A DNA stretch of 64,000 nt, taken from positions 52,325 to 116,324 of the forward strand of contig JABACO010000055.1 of NCBI GenBank assembly GCA_013339895.1, written 5' to 3'. Source of the stretch: Ephydatia muelleri. Taxonomy: Eukaryota; Porifera; Demospongiae; Spongillida; Spongillidae. The translations under genes were made by a program, and so were the position numbers. The notes beneath the pieces are model-generated. The model worked only from the letters and a program-made list of their open reading frames with translations. It ran no database searches and was not told the origin of the DNA. How positions within the stretch are numbered: position 1 is the stretch's first letter; the number at the start of each line of letters is the position of its first letter. Shown here in pieces: positions 1 through 25,771 of the stretch.

Positions 1-55
1 GTTGTGAATATATTTATCAGACCCCCCCTTTCCCAAAATCCTGGATCCGCCCCTG
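1..55 (-). mobile_element. End of a DNA transposon cut by the window edge
   Basis: These bases are the reverse complement of the start of the transposon at 62935-63677, almost base for base, ending in CCTGGATCCGCCCCTG. Only one terminus is inside the window, so length and target duplication cannot be read. It shows that the family has at least two copies, one at each end of this window. Confidence 0.8.
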
Positions 56-330
56 TCTATACGACTACGAGTGACTCAGTTGCGTGGCTATGTCGTCGAC
101 GGATAGTCTTTAGAAAGCAGGAAGAAAAATTGGTAATAAAGAAATCTTTTATTCAAATTTACTGTACGACGGCTGATCGGAGCAGTTTTAGCAACAGTGA
201 TTTCGTGCTCAATAATTGGATTGCTTAGATCTGACTTGTTTTAAAAATGCGAGCTATCAGCCAGCCGTCTGGAATCAACCAATGTTGACATTGAAGCAAC
301 CAATGTTGACATTCAAGTGAAAGAGGCGGC

Positions 331-1063
331 ATGGAATTGGGGCATTCGGTGGTTCTGTGCTTCTTTGCAATGGGTATAGCTGCTCTCGAAATTGTTTACT
401 TATCTGTGTATGGAATAACGTCACATCTGAACGGCAACATTCTATGGTGCGCTTGGTGCCTTTATCGTCACATTTATTATAAATGCTATTGCATTGACAT
501 ATCGGAGCATCCATTAGGAGTTCTGCTTGTATTCCACGCCCCTTTCATTATCCTCGGGTTGTCTTCTCTGCCATTCCAAGCCATGATGACGATCGACATA
601 TACGTGGTTGTAACTGTAGTTCTTGCAACAGGGTTATCACTAAGTACCTCATAGTCTCCGTCTAGCGGTTATAATTGTACTTACCACTTTTCTGACTATC
701 GTCATAATTGGAAAGTTGGCGTTTGTAAACATACAGATAACTCATTATTGCCATTCCACCGCAGATATTTCGCAGGCTACACCAACACAATTCTTCACAT
801 CACTGCTGTCATTGACCATTTCTACTACTGTCCCATATACTTGGTGGAGAAATTACTTGTCACTGTGCAAAATAATCAAAGATACGCCGGCCGAGATTAG
901 CAACCCTAACAAAAGAAACGAAACAAACAAAGAAAAAAAAACACAGAATCAGGCAGGTATGAATATGAATGCTATGGCCCATTGTGAAAAAGAACAATTG
1001 ATAATCAATCTGTTCAGCAAGATTCAAGATGAGCTACAAGAAACTATAGGGATGAAGATGTAA
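331..1063 (+). pseudogene. Possible decayed multi-pass membrane protein gene
   Basis: I do not recognise a family. The stretch 331-460 encodes a hydrophobic segment (around CFFAMGIAALEIVYLSVYG). A second hydrophobic segment (GALGAFIVTFIINAIALTY) reads only in a different frame near 445-510, a third (around IYVVVTVVLATG) returns to the first frame near 595-650, and a polar Lys/Asn-rich tail ending in a stop lies at 880-1063. Alternating hydrophobic segments in neighbouring frames suggest a four-pass membrane protein that has suffered small indels, or an intron-containing gene whose junctions I could not place. No neighbour supports a function. It could also be chance AT-rich ORFs. Confidence 0.25.
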
Positions 1064-1568
1064 AAAATTAAGTGAAATGTGTGAGCATATAATGAGGACA
1101 GAAACTTGGTGTAGACTGTCAGTTTGCAAGTTTTGATAGTGAAGTGTGAAATTCGGTATTGCATATCTTGCTGTCTAATTAATTATTCAAGATGTCACTG
1201 ATGGACTAAATAATGTGAATATGTGCCATGTAGACATGTGGCATGAATTTATCCTGCATTATTCATTGTGCCAAATTCTTATTTTAATCAAGACTATGCA
1301 TGGTGTACATTAATATTTCATTTTAGTTGCTTGGGTCTATTATACAGTTTTCAGGTTTAAGGCACAGTCTGCAAAGCCATTCAACAAAAACCTAGTATAT
1401 CAACTTGAGAAAAGATCTTAGAAATTATATGTTTCGTCTTCAAATAAACCTTTCATACCAGATAACTTTTTCCATTCTGAGCACAACTCCCCGAAGTCAA
1501 CAAGAGCTTGCTGTAATGCGGTAATAGCAGTATCGTAGCGTGGTATAAATTTGTCTGCTTGAGATTCT

Positions 1569-2040
1569 TTAAACTAAACACATATCATCATCAATGCTTC
1601 GCCACAAGGACACTGTCAAGCAAAACCTGCACGGACCCCTCCAGTCCAATGACATCAATGAAAGGTCAGGGGTAAGAGAACTACCTGCTTCAACCTCCAC
1701 CCCCAGGTGTGCCCTATGATAAGTGTCTACAAAGTCATCTCGCAACCGATTATGGCAGAATACCGCATCATCACCATGCACCTACAGAACACTGTATGGT
1801 TGTTCCCTTGGATCCAATGCTATATCAACAGACAGCATGAGGCCCTTGTGGTGTTCAAGCCCAACCACCGCATAATGGCTGCTCTGAATTCACTTCGATC
1901 AAAGTGCAAACCTGGTTCCCCTGAAAGAAGGACTGAGATCAATGAAGTGGCAAATGAAGCAAATGTTGACGAGAGGCAGGGGCTTTTTCTGCTGGCGATG
2001 CTGTATCCCATTGTAACACCTTTGTCTCTCAAACTTATTT
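1569..2040 (-). mobile_element. Retroelement reverse-transcriptase C-terminal fragment (fossil)
   Basis: On the minus strand two short stretches resemble the region downstream of the reverse-transcriptase core in a retroelement group common in sponges and cnidarians: a SEFRAAIMRWLGL-like stretch (compare EFR-A-L-RLGLP) followed by a CHNRLRDDF-like stretch and EAGSSLTPDLS. The match is by memory of the family pattern, not by alignment. The piece is short and broken, with several breaks, and has no recognisable ends. It is an old fossil. Confidence 0.45.
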
Positions 2041-2059
2041 CAACATTAATACTGTAAGT

Positions 2060-3351
2060 ACTCTGTGAAACACACTGAAGCTAATACACACAATCATGCA
2101 CTGTTGAAATAGTATTTCAGATTTATGTCCCGAATCGATCCGTCCAATGGTATGGAATGCCAAGACCACCAAACCTTATGCTAAGTTCAGCCTGGCATCA
2201 GGCTGTCTAAAGAGTGACACTTTGTGAAGCATCAGGTTGTAGTGAAGTCTTCAAAGACTCAGCTTAGGGGGGGGGGGCATCGAGGCATCATCCTACAAAG
2301 CCATGATGGAGGGGGACAACCCAGCTTGTAAGATATAATTCCTCTGGTCTGTGTGTGTGACTATTCTGATTTTTGAACTTACTGATGATTTTGAAATATT
2401 GCATACAGCTCAATATCAGCCAGGTGGGTGGAACCGGAGGACCTAAAGATAAGAAAGATAGCTATTGTGTTAAAGAAACTATATCCCATGCACTTCACAA
2501 AATGACCCTTTTCCATCCATAGCAATAATAGCTGGTACTCACAAAATTAACTAAAGGTCTCTCACGAACCACAAGAAGGCAGAGAATGCTGCCATTGAAA
2601 ACATTTCTTATACATTACCTGGGTGACTGCATCAATCAAAAGCATTTAAATCTATTGAGGTGAGAAGAGCCACAGACCTCATTACCAGTATTATGATGAT
2701 GTCAAAATAATATGAAGACTTGATATCACATTTAATTTCGAGCACCTGTGCTGATGTTTTATTCTCTCTTTCATAAATATAATTAAATGTACAAATTAGA
2801 AAAACGTCTGTGTCAAAGAATCAGTAGCTTCATTGTGTGGTATTGAGGATGCTAAAACAGATGATGCACTTGATTGTCTCCACTTGAATCTGGTAATCTG
2901 GTAAGCCACAGTGCACTTGCATTGCTTGAAGTAATGGATTCGGAACTTGTATATAAGCATAAGCTTCGAAACAATAATAAAATGCAAAAATCTATATTAA
3001 TATTGCTTGCGGGATTTGAACCTATAGACGGCGAAGATCGGACTACATATCAATATGCATCCCCAGACCCATACAACGTTGAGCAAGTATTAGTTCAGTT
3101 ATCATTTACTTCTTAAACTTTCGCTAGCGGGAAAAGCTTTACCAAATCCCAGTAGTCATAGGTTTGTAACGTTCGCTGTTTATGTCGTATCGCTTGATGC
3201 AGTCAATGTAGATCGTACTTTGAAATTGATACTTCATGTGATGGAATTAATGACCAAACTACACGGAAAAGGCACATATATTATACGACGAAAATAAATA
3301 CAATTATAAATATTATTTTTAAAGGCTTGCGACACCAATAGACTGTTCAGC
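2060..3351. other. Stretch with no recognised gene
   Basis: This stretch lies between the retroelement scrap and the 3' end of the CTTNBP2-like gene. It holds a G10 run near 2268-2277 and AT-rich sequence. A B-box-like GGTTCAAATCCC reads on the minus strand near 3008-3025 without a convincing tRNA cloverleaf. The last 100 bases are probably 3'UTR or downstream flank of the minus-strand gene ending at 3352. I see no supported coding region. Confidence 0.5.
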
Positions 3352-16442
<13,091 letters not shown>

Positions 16443-17064
16443 CGCTTTCTCAAAATTTGACTTCTCACCGTTGTTTTTCTCTCTCTCCTCTGTTTTTCGT
16501 TTCGAACAAAAGGGGGTGTGGTGTGATCGCTCTTGCAAACCACTATGCTAAATGAATATGATTTGCAAATAGATTTCATATATTTGCAACTAATTAAAAT
16601 ATCCCGCTATATTTGTAAGTTCACGTGCTATAATGATTTGACGACACACCAGATGTATGTTTATCCACTGATGGCCTTCACATGCACACGATTTAGCTTC
16701 CTTCCCCTTAACGTTTACACTCCGTAACGCGGGCTTCATCTATTGTACACAGGTCCCTCAAAATGTAACAACAGTGACGTGTACGCTCTCCGCTAGCTGT
16801 GCCATCCATCGCTATCATAAGGCCTTAACATCCACGCTATATTATATTTAACGTTTCCACTATATAAGTGACAACACTGACGTATCAGACGTTATCTCAA
16901 TAATCTATATGCGGGTGTTAATAACTACACTTCAAACGTATTTCGACTCCCCCCCCCCCCCCCCCTCCGGCGAAAGAACGGCTTTGTCTACAGTTGCACG
17001 TAACATAGTCCATGCTATGAGGTAAAATCTAATATCAATGCATACAGAAGACAAATCAAGACTG

Positions 17065-17066
<2 letters not shown>

Positions 17067-17137
<71 letters not shown>
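17067..17137. repeat. (CA)n microsatellite
   Basis: A CA tract of about 70 bp in the short interval between the stop of the acidic-protein gene (17231) and the start of the CTTNBP2-like gene (16442). Confidence 0.95.
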
Positions 17138-17139
<2 letters not shown>

Positions 17140-17230
17140 AAGTGATGCTGAACTGAATTCAGTGAGATGCTGGTTAAATACTGTGCAGTTCTCTTCCCCC
17201 CCCCCCCCCTCCTCAACACATTCCACACAC

Positions 17231-20200
17231 CTAGCCGATGGTATGGGGAGTGACAGCTCCATTGACCAGGTGAAGGTGTGGAGAGCAAGGGGAGAGGAGG
17301 GATGGGTGGGTGCGGCAGACTTGGGCCTCGGGGTGGCACCTGTGACCACCAACACAACAATGACCACAAGTCAACAACAATGCAGTACAAGAGTCCACTG
17401 TTGCGTGCTGTTGATGATGATGATGAATGCAAGGAGAGAAACACAAGCCAGGGCAGTTGAGCACACTTCGGAACATGGTATTTGATGGAGGAGGAGGAGG
17501 AGGAGAGTGCTGGAGAGTGACAGGCAGGTGATCCCAGGGAAGGCGAAGGGCCAGAAGGTGTGATAACCCTGCAGGATGATGACGGCAGGCTAGAGGAGTG
17601 GGTTCCTTTTGGTGTAGGTGGTGGAGGGAACTTGCTGTTCGCATGCAAAGCCCCATCACCACGAACACTCCTGCCATCGCTATAGCTACCGACATCACTG
17701 TTACCATAGATACCAACATCACTATCAACATTGCCTCCACCATCACACCCATCACTCAGGACTGGGCAGACATCACATGATCCTCCTAAAGATCCTGCTC
17801 GTCCCCAGGCCACAGAACCTTCCGACAGCACGTCCGACGACATTGGTGCAGTATCCAAGGAAACGGTAGTAACCAATGACGAAGATGCTACAGCAGCGGG
17901 TGAAGTCGAAGGAGACTGGGTAGGTGTGTCACTCAACTGCAGCTCACGTGATAGACGCAGGCCATCACGTGACGCAGGAGGGCCATCTTGCACTTGAAGT
18001 CTTGCAGGGACAAGGCGAGACCTCTGCTGGGATGGTCGGCCAGTTGACAGCAGCCTACGGGGAGTGGGAGTGGCAGTAGTGGAATCACACAAGGTTCTGC
18101 GCCTGTCATGTGACCTGGGCACGGTGTCATGTGACCCGGGTACAGTGTCCACGAACACATCGAACGTCATGCTGTCAGAGTCGTCACGTGACCGTGACTC
18201 GGCCTTGCCGGCCATGCTGCGGGTAACCGAGGGCAACGCTGCACTGCCGTGGCTCCCCTCCCTCCCTCGGGCTATGCCATGGTACCTTCGGATGGGAGTG
18301 GTCGAGCTCAAGGTGCACCCAGTGTCTCTTCCATCATAGCAGCTTTGAACCTTGCTCTTTTGTGAAGCTGCATGTAGTTTTCTGATGCCGTGATTACTAC
18401 TGAACTGCTCCTCTTCCCCATCCTCCTCACATTGCTCCTCTTCCCCATCCTCCTCTTCCTCATCCTCCTCTTCCTCCTCTTCCTCATCCTCCTCTTCCCC
18501 ATCCTCCTCACAATGATCAGTCGTCAGTGAAACTTCACAAGCCTGATCCTCCTCCCCTCCTCCCTCCCTCAACTCCTCTTCTTCATTTGAGACTTCCGTC
18601 TCATCCTCCAGAGGCCCAGACCTACTTCTCTTTGGCAGAGGCTTCCTAGACACTGTGCCAAGCCTATTGTCCTCCTCCTCCCCCTCCCTTTCCTCCTCGC
18701 TGCATTGATACCTCTTCTTCCTCTTCTTCCTTGCCGTCTGCAACAACTTCTCGTTGCTGCTCACAGCACCATTGCTGCGGCGATGAAGCATCGCACTCGG
18801 AGTAGCAGGTTCCACCTTCACCGCCCGCAATTCAGGCGGCCCGTATTCGCTATCGTCTCCATCACCCCCACCATCACTAAATTCACTGCACGCGTCCTCC
18901 CTCTTGGCAGTCGCCGGGGTAACGTAGCCACTCTGGGCCCCGCTGTCGCACTCACTTTCGGAATAGCTTCTCTTGACAGGGGGAGGAGTCTGGAGGCCGG
19001 CGGAATGCACAGGCGTGGCAGGCTCCCCTTCGTCCGAGGAATCGTCCGAGTGGATCAAAATGGCCTCCTGCAGGTGCGCCTTGTAGACCTGCTCTTCTAC
19101 ATCCCAATTGATCTCCCGCTTCACCTACGGGACGGTATGGGTGGGTTTTGAAAACACCAACAACTAAAGGCAGTTTGTAAATTTACTACTACTACATGTT
19201 AGGCGTGGTTATGAGAATTATTAATACTTGGTGAGGAGAACAACAACAACATCAGATCAATTGATAGCTAGTAATAATTTCAATGAATTTATGGATGTGT
19301 AAACATGCTAAACAGAACAAACCTTCATCAGTAAAGCAGTACTAGTGGAAACACCCAATTTTGAAAGGTCAAATGTTCAAAAGTGGTGCATGGAAGTATT
19401 TGAGGGTTAGAGACCGAACAACTTCTAAAGGATTCAATTTTGTGAGAACTGACATGATCATACTTGGGAAGGGTGAGGGGCGGAGGGAAAGAGAAGGGAA
19501 GTGTCGGGGGGAGGGGAAGAGAAGGGAAGGGGGGGGAGAGGGGAAGAGAAAGTAGAGGTGGTGGGGAGGGAAGAGAGGATAGGTGGGAGGAGGGGAAGAG
19601 AAGGGAAGTGTGGGAGGAGGGGAAGAGAAGGGAAGTGTGGGAGGAGGGGACAGAGAAGGGAAGGGTGGGAGGAGGGGGAAGAGAGGGAAGTGGGAAGGAG
19701 GGAAGAGAAGGAAGTGTGGGAGGAGGGGAAGAGAGGGAAGGGTGGGAGGAGGGGAAAGCGAAGGGAAGTGTGAAGGAGGGGAAAGAGAAGGGACGTTTGG
19801 GAGGAAGGGGAGAGAAGAAGGAAGTGTGGGAGGAGGGAGAGGGAAGAAGGAAGTGTGGGAGGAGGTGAAGAGAAGGGAAGTGTGGGAGGAGGGGAAGAGC
19901 AGGAAGTGTGGAGGAGGGAAAGAGAAGGGAAGGTGGGGAGTAGGGGAGGCAGAAGGGAAGTGTGGGAGGAGGGAGAAGAGAAGGACAGTGTGGGGAGGAG
20001 GGGGAAGAGCAGGGAAGTTGTATGGAAGGAGGGAAGAGAAGGAAGTGTGGGAGGAGGGAAGAGAAGGGAAGTGTGGGAGGAGGGAAGAGAAGGAAAGTGT
20101 GGGAGGAGGGAAGAGAAGGAAGTGTGGGAGGAGGGGAAGAGAAGGAAGTGTGGGAAGAGAGGGAAGAGAAGGAAGTGTGGGAGGAGGGGAAGAGAAGGGA

Positions 20201-21934
20201 AGTGTGGGCGGAGGGGAAGAGAAGGGAAGTGTGGGAGGAGGGAAGAAAGGGAACGTGTGGGAGGAGGGGAAGAGAAGGGAAGTGTGGGAGGAGGGGAAGA
20301 GAAGGAAGTGTGGGGAGGAGGGGAAGCGAAGGGAAGTGTGGGAGGAGGGAAGAGGAGATAGTGGGAAGATAAAAGAGAGGAGGGAAGGGGTGGGAGGAGG
20401 GAAGAGGGGAGGAGGGAAGGGGTGGGGGGAAAGACAATGAAAGAAGCTGATGTGCATGGTGGCGACCTCACAGCTAAGGTTACACTAATATTTAGCCAGG
20501 CGGAATGTAATATATATGCAAAGTCGCACAAAACATCAATGATTTAAACACAATTTGGTTTCACTTAAACTCACAAACTCAACCTTTTCCACCATACCCA
20601 GGATGTGTCCCTAACATGCCCCTAATAACCTTCCCTCCCTCTTATCCCTTGATATCCTCCTCCACCTCTCCTTGATATCCCTCCTCCCCTATCATTGATA
20701 TCCTCTCCCTCTCCTTGATATCCCTCCCCCTCTCATTGATATCCTCCTCCCCTATCATTGATATCCTCCTCCCTCATTGATATCCCTCTCCCTCTCATTG
20801 ATATCCCTCCTCCCTCTCATTGATATCCCTCCTCCCTCTAATTGGATATCCCTCCTCCCTCTCATTGATATCCCTCCTCCCCTCTCATTGATATCCCTCC
20901 TCCCCTCTCATATGAGATCCCTCCTCCCCTCATTGATATCCTCCTCCCTCTCATTGATATCCCTCCTCCCCTCTCATTGATATCCCTCCTCCCCCTCTCA
21001 TTGATATCCCTCCTCCCCTCTTCATTGAATCCCTCCTCCCCTCTCATTGATATCCCCATTCCCTCTCGATGATATCTCCCCTTCCCTCTCCTTGATACCC
21101 CCCTTCCCTCCCGATGCATCTATCCTCTCCTCTCCCTCCCCAATACCTCACACCTGCACCAGCACGTCCACCATAATGCTGTGCGACAACTTTGTCAACT
21201 TCTTCTGGCTCCTCTGCCATCAGATGACTAGCTTCATCTTGCACTGCGTTGCCGGGTCACGGATCATCTGAAACAAAACATCAAACATGGCATCTTGGCC
21301 TCGCAATGGGAAGATGTGTGGAGAGTGGGTGGGAGTGAAGAGGGAAGGAAGAGACTGAGCGAGAGAGGGAGGGGGTGAAAGCACAATGTGTACTTTAAAC
21401 CCCTTCTTTTCTGGCCTTGAGTAACTTCAAAGCCTCACCCACTACTGAACTAATTATATGCAACACAACCACTGAGGAGTAAACATTGCTTGTTTTTAAA
21501 CAGAGATAACTGATGCTTCCTTCCACTCCTATATTGGGTTATTCCATTTAATGACCGTACAGGGGAGGGGGATGGAGTGGTTAACTTTATCCATATTTAT
21601 TGGATTTATTCCCCTCCTCCCCTCCCTCCCCTCCTTCCCCTCAGACTACAAACATTAAATGGAATAGTCCATCATAACTCTTTAAATCCCCAAATGCCCC
21701 TCACAAAGGTACACCCAGCACCTCATCCTCACACCAACTCACTCTCACATACCCCCATACATGACATGGTCACACACACAAAAATACTCATGCATCCACA
21801 TACTGTACACATACATACAACATACATATCCACTCACACACAAACACACACACACACACAAATACACACACACAAACACACACACACACAAATACACACA
21901 CACAAACACACACAGAGACAGACAGGCAGACACA

Positions 21935-21997
<63 letters not shown>

Positions 21998-22353
21998 GCT
22001 TCAGAACCTTTGAAAATTTCGTCTAGCTCATCGCCACTCATGGCTTTGAAGTCTATCTCTGCCGCACCAGGGTCGTTTGGACGAAGCTGTGCTCCATACT
22101 GCAAGCCAGGTAGATAAGCACGTGCACGTGACACCTTGGTGACAGGAGGGGGTTTCGTCTGAGCACATACCTTGGCAAAAATGGCATTAAATGTCGAACT
22201 AAATTTTTTAGAATTCTCTATTATTGCTTCTATTAAAAGTGTATTCGGATCGACACTCCCCTCATCGCTGCTGCTGGGCTCATCCGCTTCCATGACGCTC
22301 ATCAGCTGTTTTAAAAGGAGCGATTTGCGCATGCGTACTGCAAAGGACGTCAA
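17231..22353 (-). CDS. Unrecognised acidic, low-complexity (probably nuclear) protein
   Basis: I do not recognise this gene. Firm parts: a first exon from 22353 to about 21990 (helical, with MSVMEADEPSSSDEGS and FKAMSGDELDEIFKG), a large exon 19124-17467 (552 codons), and a last exon 17339-17231 ending in a stop. The 127-bp intron between the last two is phase 2 and fits exactly. One or more middle exons exist between 21.25 and 20.6 kb; a piece encoding DEASHLMAEEPEEVDKVV near 21235-21145 is likely, but its joints are unclear. The large exon starts KREINWDVEEQVYKAHLQ and carries Ser/Asp patches, basic runs (KKRKKR, PKRSRS) that look like nuclear localisation signals, and a long Glu/Asp run around 18420-18530. 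This composition is typical of chromatin-associated or histone-chaperone-like proteins, which is inference. It lies 790 bp upstream of, and in the same direction as, the CTTNBP2-like gene. Confidence 0.65.
19465..20432. repeat. Purine minisatellite, about 27-bp unit
   Basis: About 35 copies of a unit like GGAAGTGTGGGAGGAGGGG plus AAGAGAA, purine on the plus strand apart from scattered T and C. Long open frames on both strands here are artefacts of the repeat. It lies in an intron of the acidic-protein gene, upstream of exon 19124. Confidence 0.95.
20640..21110. repeat. Tandem repeat, about 23-bp unit
   Basis: About 20 copies of a unit close to CTCATTGATATCCCTCCTCC. The core GATATC is palindromic, and spacing varies by a few bases between copies. 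Confidence 0.95.
21537..21670. mobile_element. Short MITE with GGGTTATTCC ends
   Basis: Inverted ends GGGTTATTCCATTTAATG and CATTAAATGGAATAGTCC enclose a G/C-skewed interior. The ends resemble those of the larger MITEs at 25248 and 32458, so this is probably a small relative. It lies in the first intron region of the acidic-protein gene. Confidence 0.6.
21835..21993. repeat. (CA)n microsatellite beside a splice donor
   Basis: A CA-rich tract. On the minus strand it reads (GT)n immediately after the first exon of the acidic-protein gene (…GAAGCACAT then GTGTGT). Confidence 0.9.
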
Positions 22354-22379
22354 CCTGATTTTCTAGTGACTAGTTAACC

Positions 22380-25247
22380 CACAAAGAAAGGAACAGTCAG
22401 CTTCTAGGTTTGTAGTATACGCCTCACATGACTGCATTATTCAAACTTGCGTTTAGAGATGGGATTTATTTTTTTTTATTTAAGAATGTAGTGCTTCTCA
22501 TGTATAGGTGTCATGGGGCATAACATGTAATTCACATAACAGAACATGTCACAATAGACCATGACGTATTGAGAATAATACTCACGCTACGGCCAAGACG
22601 ATGGTTTTCAAATCGTGCATGTAGGTCAATGAGACAAGTAGAATGAATTCAGCGAGATAGTATCCGTGAATATATTAAAAATCGTGACATGCAGGAGGAC
22701 CAATTGTTGTGTCGGATTACATTTATATGTACACAACGATGCACTCATTGTATGGTACAATGTACTAACTTACACTGCGTGACATAGTATCGTATGCAGT
22801 AATATGCAGAGTTTGCCCACGCCATGGTATGCAGATACATATCCAGACATGCACGTGTGCGGACCAATATACATACTCGTACCTAGATATGTCAATGTCC
22901 AGTGCAGTGTGCAGATGGGTATTGTTGGGGCTAAGTATCGGGTGCGTATCGCACCCATATCGCGAGCAGCAGTTTAGCCCGTAAATTACGATAGTGCGCA
23001 ATAAATAGGAATATAGGCCGTTTTAACCACACCCATGAAAACGCATTCATATGAGTGTGGCTACTATAATTAGTTGTGCGTGTTTACACTGTAGGTGTTG
23101 CTTATGTCAAACCAGGACAAGTGTGTGATTCAGTAGATGCAGTTAGGCGGCGTTTCAAGTTGTCACAAAGGTTTACATGCTTACGTCATGTTTGTTCTCT
23201 TAAGCACAGTGCCGACCAATAGAACGCCATTACGTGAAGAGCATAGTACGTTGTATGTGTGCATGTGGATTATGTGCGCGTGCCAATAACTTCAGGGTCA
23301 GGAGATATTTAAGTGAGTACATCGAGACTGAAATGGTGGAAGTGACCAACCCCGGCAAAAGAAGAAGAAACGCAGGTACAGAGTAGGCATGCTATGACTT
23401 TCCTTTCTGACCACAGCTCTTGAGCCGACGCCAGGGTGTACTACGGCCAAATGAAAACGTTTCGCTGCATGGCCAACCAAGGGGATGACGACGATGGCAT
23501 TGTAAAGCATAAGCTAGCTACCACCGCGGTCAGAGAGTAAGTAAATGCTGAGTTCTTTGTGCATAACCTCTGTAATATTTTAGCGTGTGCTTGTAAGGAA
23601 ACCGTCGACAAGTGCCGCGAGAGTAGTAGAGGCTCGTGCTCGCCTTTCAAGAGGCCTCTGCTAGGCGGAGAGTGCCCTTCTAACTACATCAGCAGGATGT
23701 GATGGAGACTTTGATCGCCAGCTTGGAACTATATATGCCTGTTTATTTTTTGACCAAGTTGTATTTCAGCTGTAATTTGATTAAAATTTGCCGTATTATT
23801 GATGGCGTGGTTCAGGGTTTAAGCACTAGCCTTCAAGTATGCAGAACAGAAAATGGATTTGAAACGATTCGAATACATGACGTGTACAGAGTCTGCACGC
23901 GTTCATCTGAAGTATGCAGACAGGTGATGACGAATATACTGAATCCATATGCAGACCGCGATATCATACGTATAAGCGAAGTGTTCGTTCTGAGACGTAT
24001 ACATGGCGCCGCATTCGTGACGTGTGAAAAACTGCCCACGTGTCGAGTGCAGACGAGTATCGATTAGTATGGGTGCAATATACAAGGCTGCATACGGTAC
24101 ACTGTCGTGCCGTGTTAGTTGTCGTGGAACTGACTCATTCAGATCACCCATATGATATAGTAGCAATTGATCTAATCATTTATTATGCTCACCACGGCAG
24201 TCTCGTAATGTGCCGTAAGTAACGGTCACTGTTGAACTCTTAAACTTTGTTTGTTGGATGTCACGTTTAATCAGTCACTATAGCTCTTTGACTTTAAATA
24301 CTTTCTTCACGCTATAATGCTGTATAATATGTGCTCTTAAAGTGAATAATTTGATCATTCTCGACTTTTGTGAAACTCAATCCATTCCAGGGTCTTTGAT
24401 TTCTTTATCTAACCTTGCCATCATAAAACCAATACTTTCGAATTTGGTAACTATCTTTTTCTTAATAGGTGATCTAGCCTGAGTCATCATAGATGAAGAA
24501 AGGTGAGGCGATAACAATAGTGGTGTATAAAGCAAGGAAACCAGGGTCAATAAGGGGAAATGGCTGTATTTAGCACATGAATAACATAAGTGCTAAAGAA
24601 AGGGCTGTTACATTTTCCTTATTGTAGACGCTTAATTGTTTCCTACATATCTCATAGAAAATGTTTTAGTAATTTCATGGATTTTTGTTCATAGGATTGT
24701 CACGCAAAGGACATACAATACCTTGGAAGTGGTGCAAAAGTCTCGTTCGCAGACCTTAAACAAGTCTCAGTCAACACTGTCTCGTCCTCCGTTGCCTTGG
24801 TCACATCCCATTTCCTGTCCTCGTACTCTGATGTGCTTGCAATCTCCTCATACCTGTCATAGAAGGATGCTATGATTGGAGCTCCGAAACAGAAAAGTAA
24901 ATATTTTAATACATGCATGTATACATTACGGTATCCTCAGTATGATGCCTTACCCTGGCCACAATGTCACTACCTGCTACCTTAATAGCATTAGCATCGT
25001 GTAGAAATTCACCTGCTACCTTTCTATGCATGCTCAGTGCCTTATTATAGCAATGCAACTGCACTATTGACTAACATCAATAACGATCGGTGAGTTTTGC
25101 AAAAGCATCGAATAGCCTTTCGAGAACTATCTTTATACTCCCTCAGTTAGCATGCTATACAAGGGCGGAGGTAAAGGAGATGCATTCAAATTGTCCAGCA
25201 GCTAATTGGATTAACAAATCATGTCAGTACTGTATCTGCAATGCATT
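22380..25247. other. Intergenic region without a supported gene
   Basis: No gene is supported here. Two exon-like pieces occur: 23435-23536 plus (listed separately), and an acidic open stretch on the minus strand at about 24880-24730 (SEYEDRKWDVTKATEDE) that ends near a possible donor and overlaps a dispersed-repeat tag AGTCTCGTTCGCAGACC. The motif TATGCAGA recurs many times between 22.8 and 24.0 kb. No RNA gene was seen. Confidence 0.5.
23435..23536 (+). other. Candidate coding exon
   Basis: An acceptor-like ACGCCAG precedes an open stretch encoding YYGQMKTFRCMANQGDDDDG and then IVKHKLATTAVRE, which ends at a strong donor GTAAGT. I could not join it to a neighbouring exon in frame: the next acceptor-like site, at 23582, gives an early stop in the required phase. 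It may be an isolated exon of an unseen gene or chance. Confidence 0.2.
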
Positions 25248-25771
25248 GGGCTATAATTGTACACCCCTACTGATGACTAACATCAAGGTATCCATAAAGC
25301 CTCTACACTATACCCCCCCCAGGACATTTATTTTGGACCCCCTCTGGACACACTTCCCTGTACATTACCATTGAACCCCCTCTGGACACAACCTGATGTA
25401 GGATACCCCTTTAGGACATTACCATTGAACCCCCTCTGGACCCATCTCGATGTAGGATACCCCCTTAGGACATTACCATTGAACCCCCTCTGGACACATC
25501 TCGATGTAGGACACCCCCCTAGGACATTACCATTGAACCACCTCTGGACACATCCTGATGTAGGATACCCCCTAGAGCATTACCTTTGAAACCCATCCGG
25601 ACACATCTCACTGTGCGACACCCCTAGGACATTGCCATCATTGCCATTGGACCCTCCTCTGGACACATCTCACTGCAATAGAACATCCCCCTAGGACATT
25701 ACCATTGGACCCCCTCTGGACAACTTTTTTGGTCATCAGTAGGGGTGTACAATTATTTTATGGAATAGCCC
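25248..25771. mobile_element. MITE with internal tandem repeats (GGGCTATTCC family)
   Basis: The right end reads GTCATCAGTAGGGGTGTAC then AATTATTTTATGGAATAGCCC, and the left end is its inverted copy with a short internal gap. The interior is about eight copies of a unit of roughly 50 bp containing AGGACATTACCATTGAACC and CCCTCTGGACACA. A 3-bp ATT flanks both sides and may be the target duplication. No coding capacity, so it must have been moved by another element's transposase. Superfamily unresolved. Confidence 0.85.

Noticed and set aside
2990-3110. tRNA-like B box (GGTTCAAATCCC, minus strand) with a possible acceptor stem
   Set aside because: The T stem and D arm do not pair well and no cloverleaf closes; at best a SINE or tRNA relic.
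19328-20531. Several long overlapping open frames, Pro/Ser/Leu-rich or Gly/Arg/Lys-rich
   Set aside because: They are translations of the 27-bp purine minisatellite, open in many frames.
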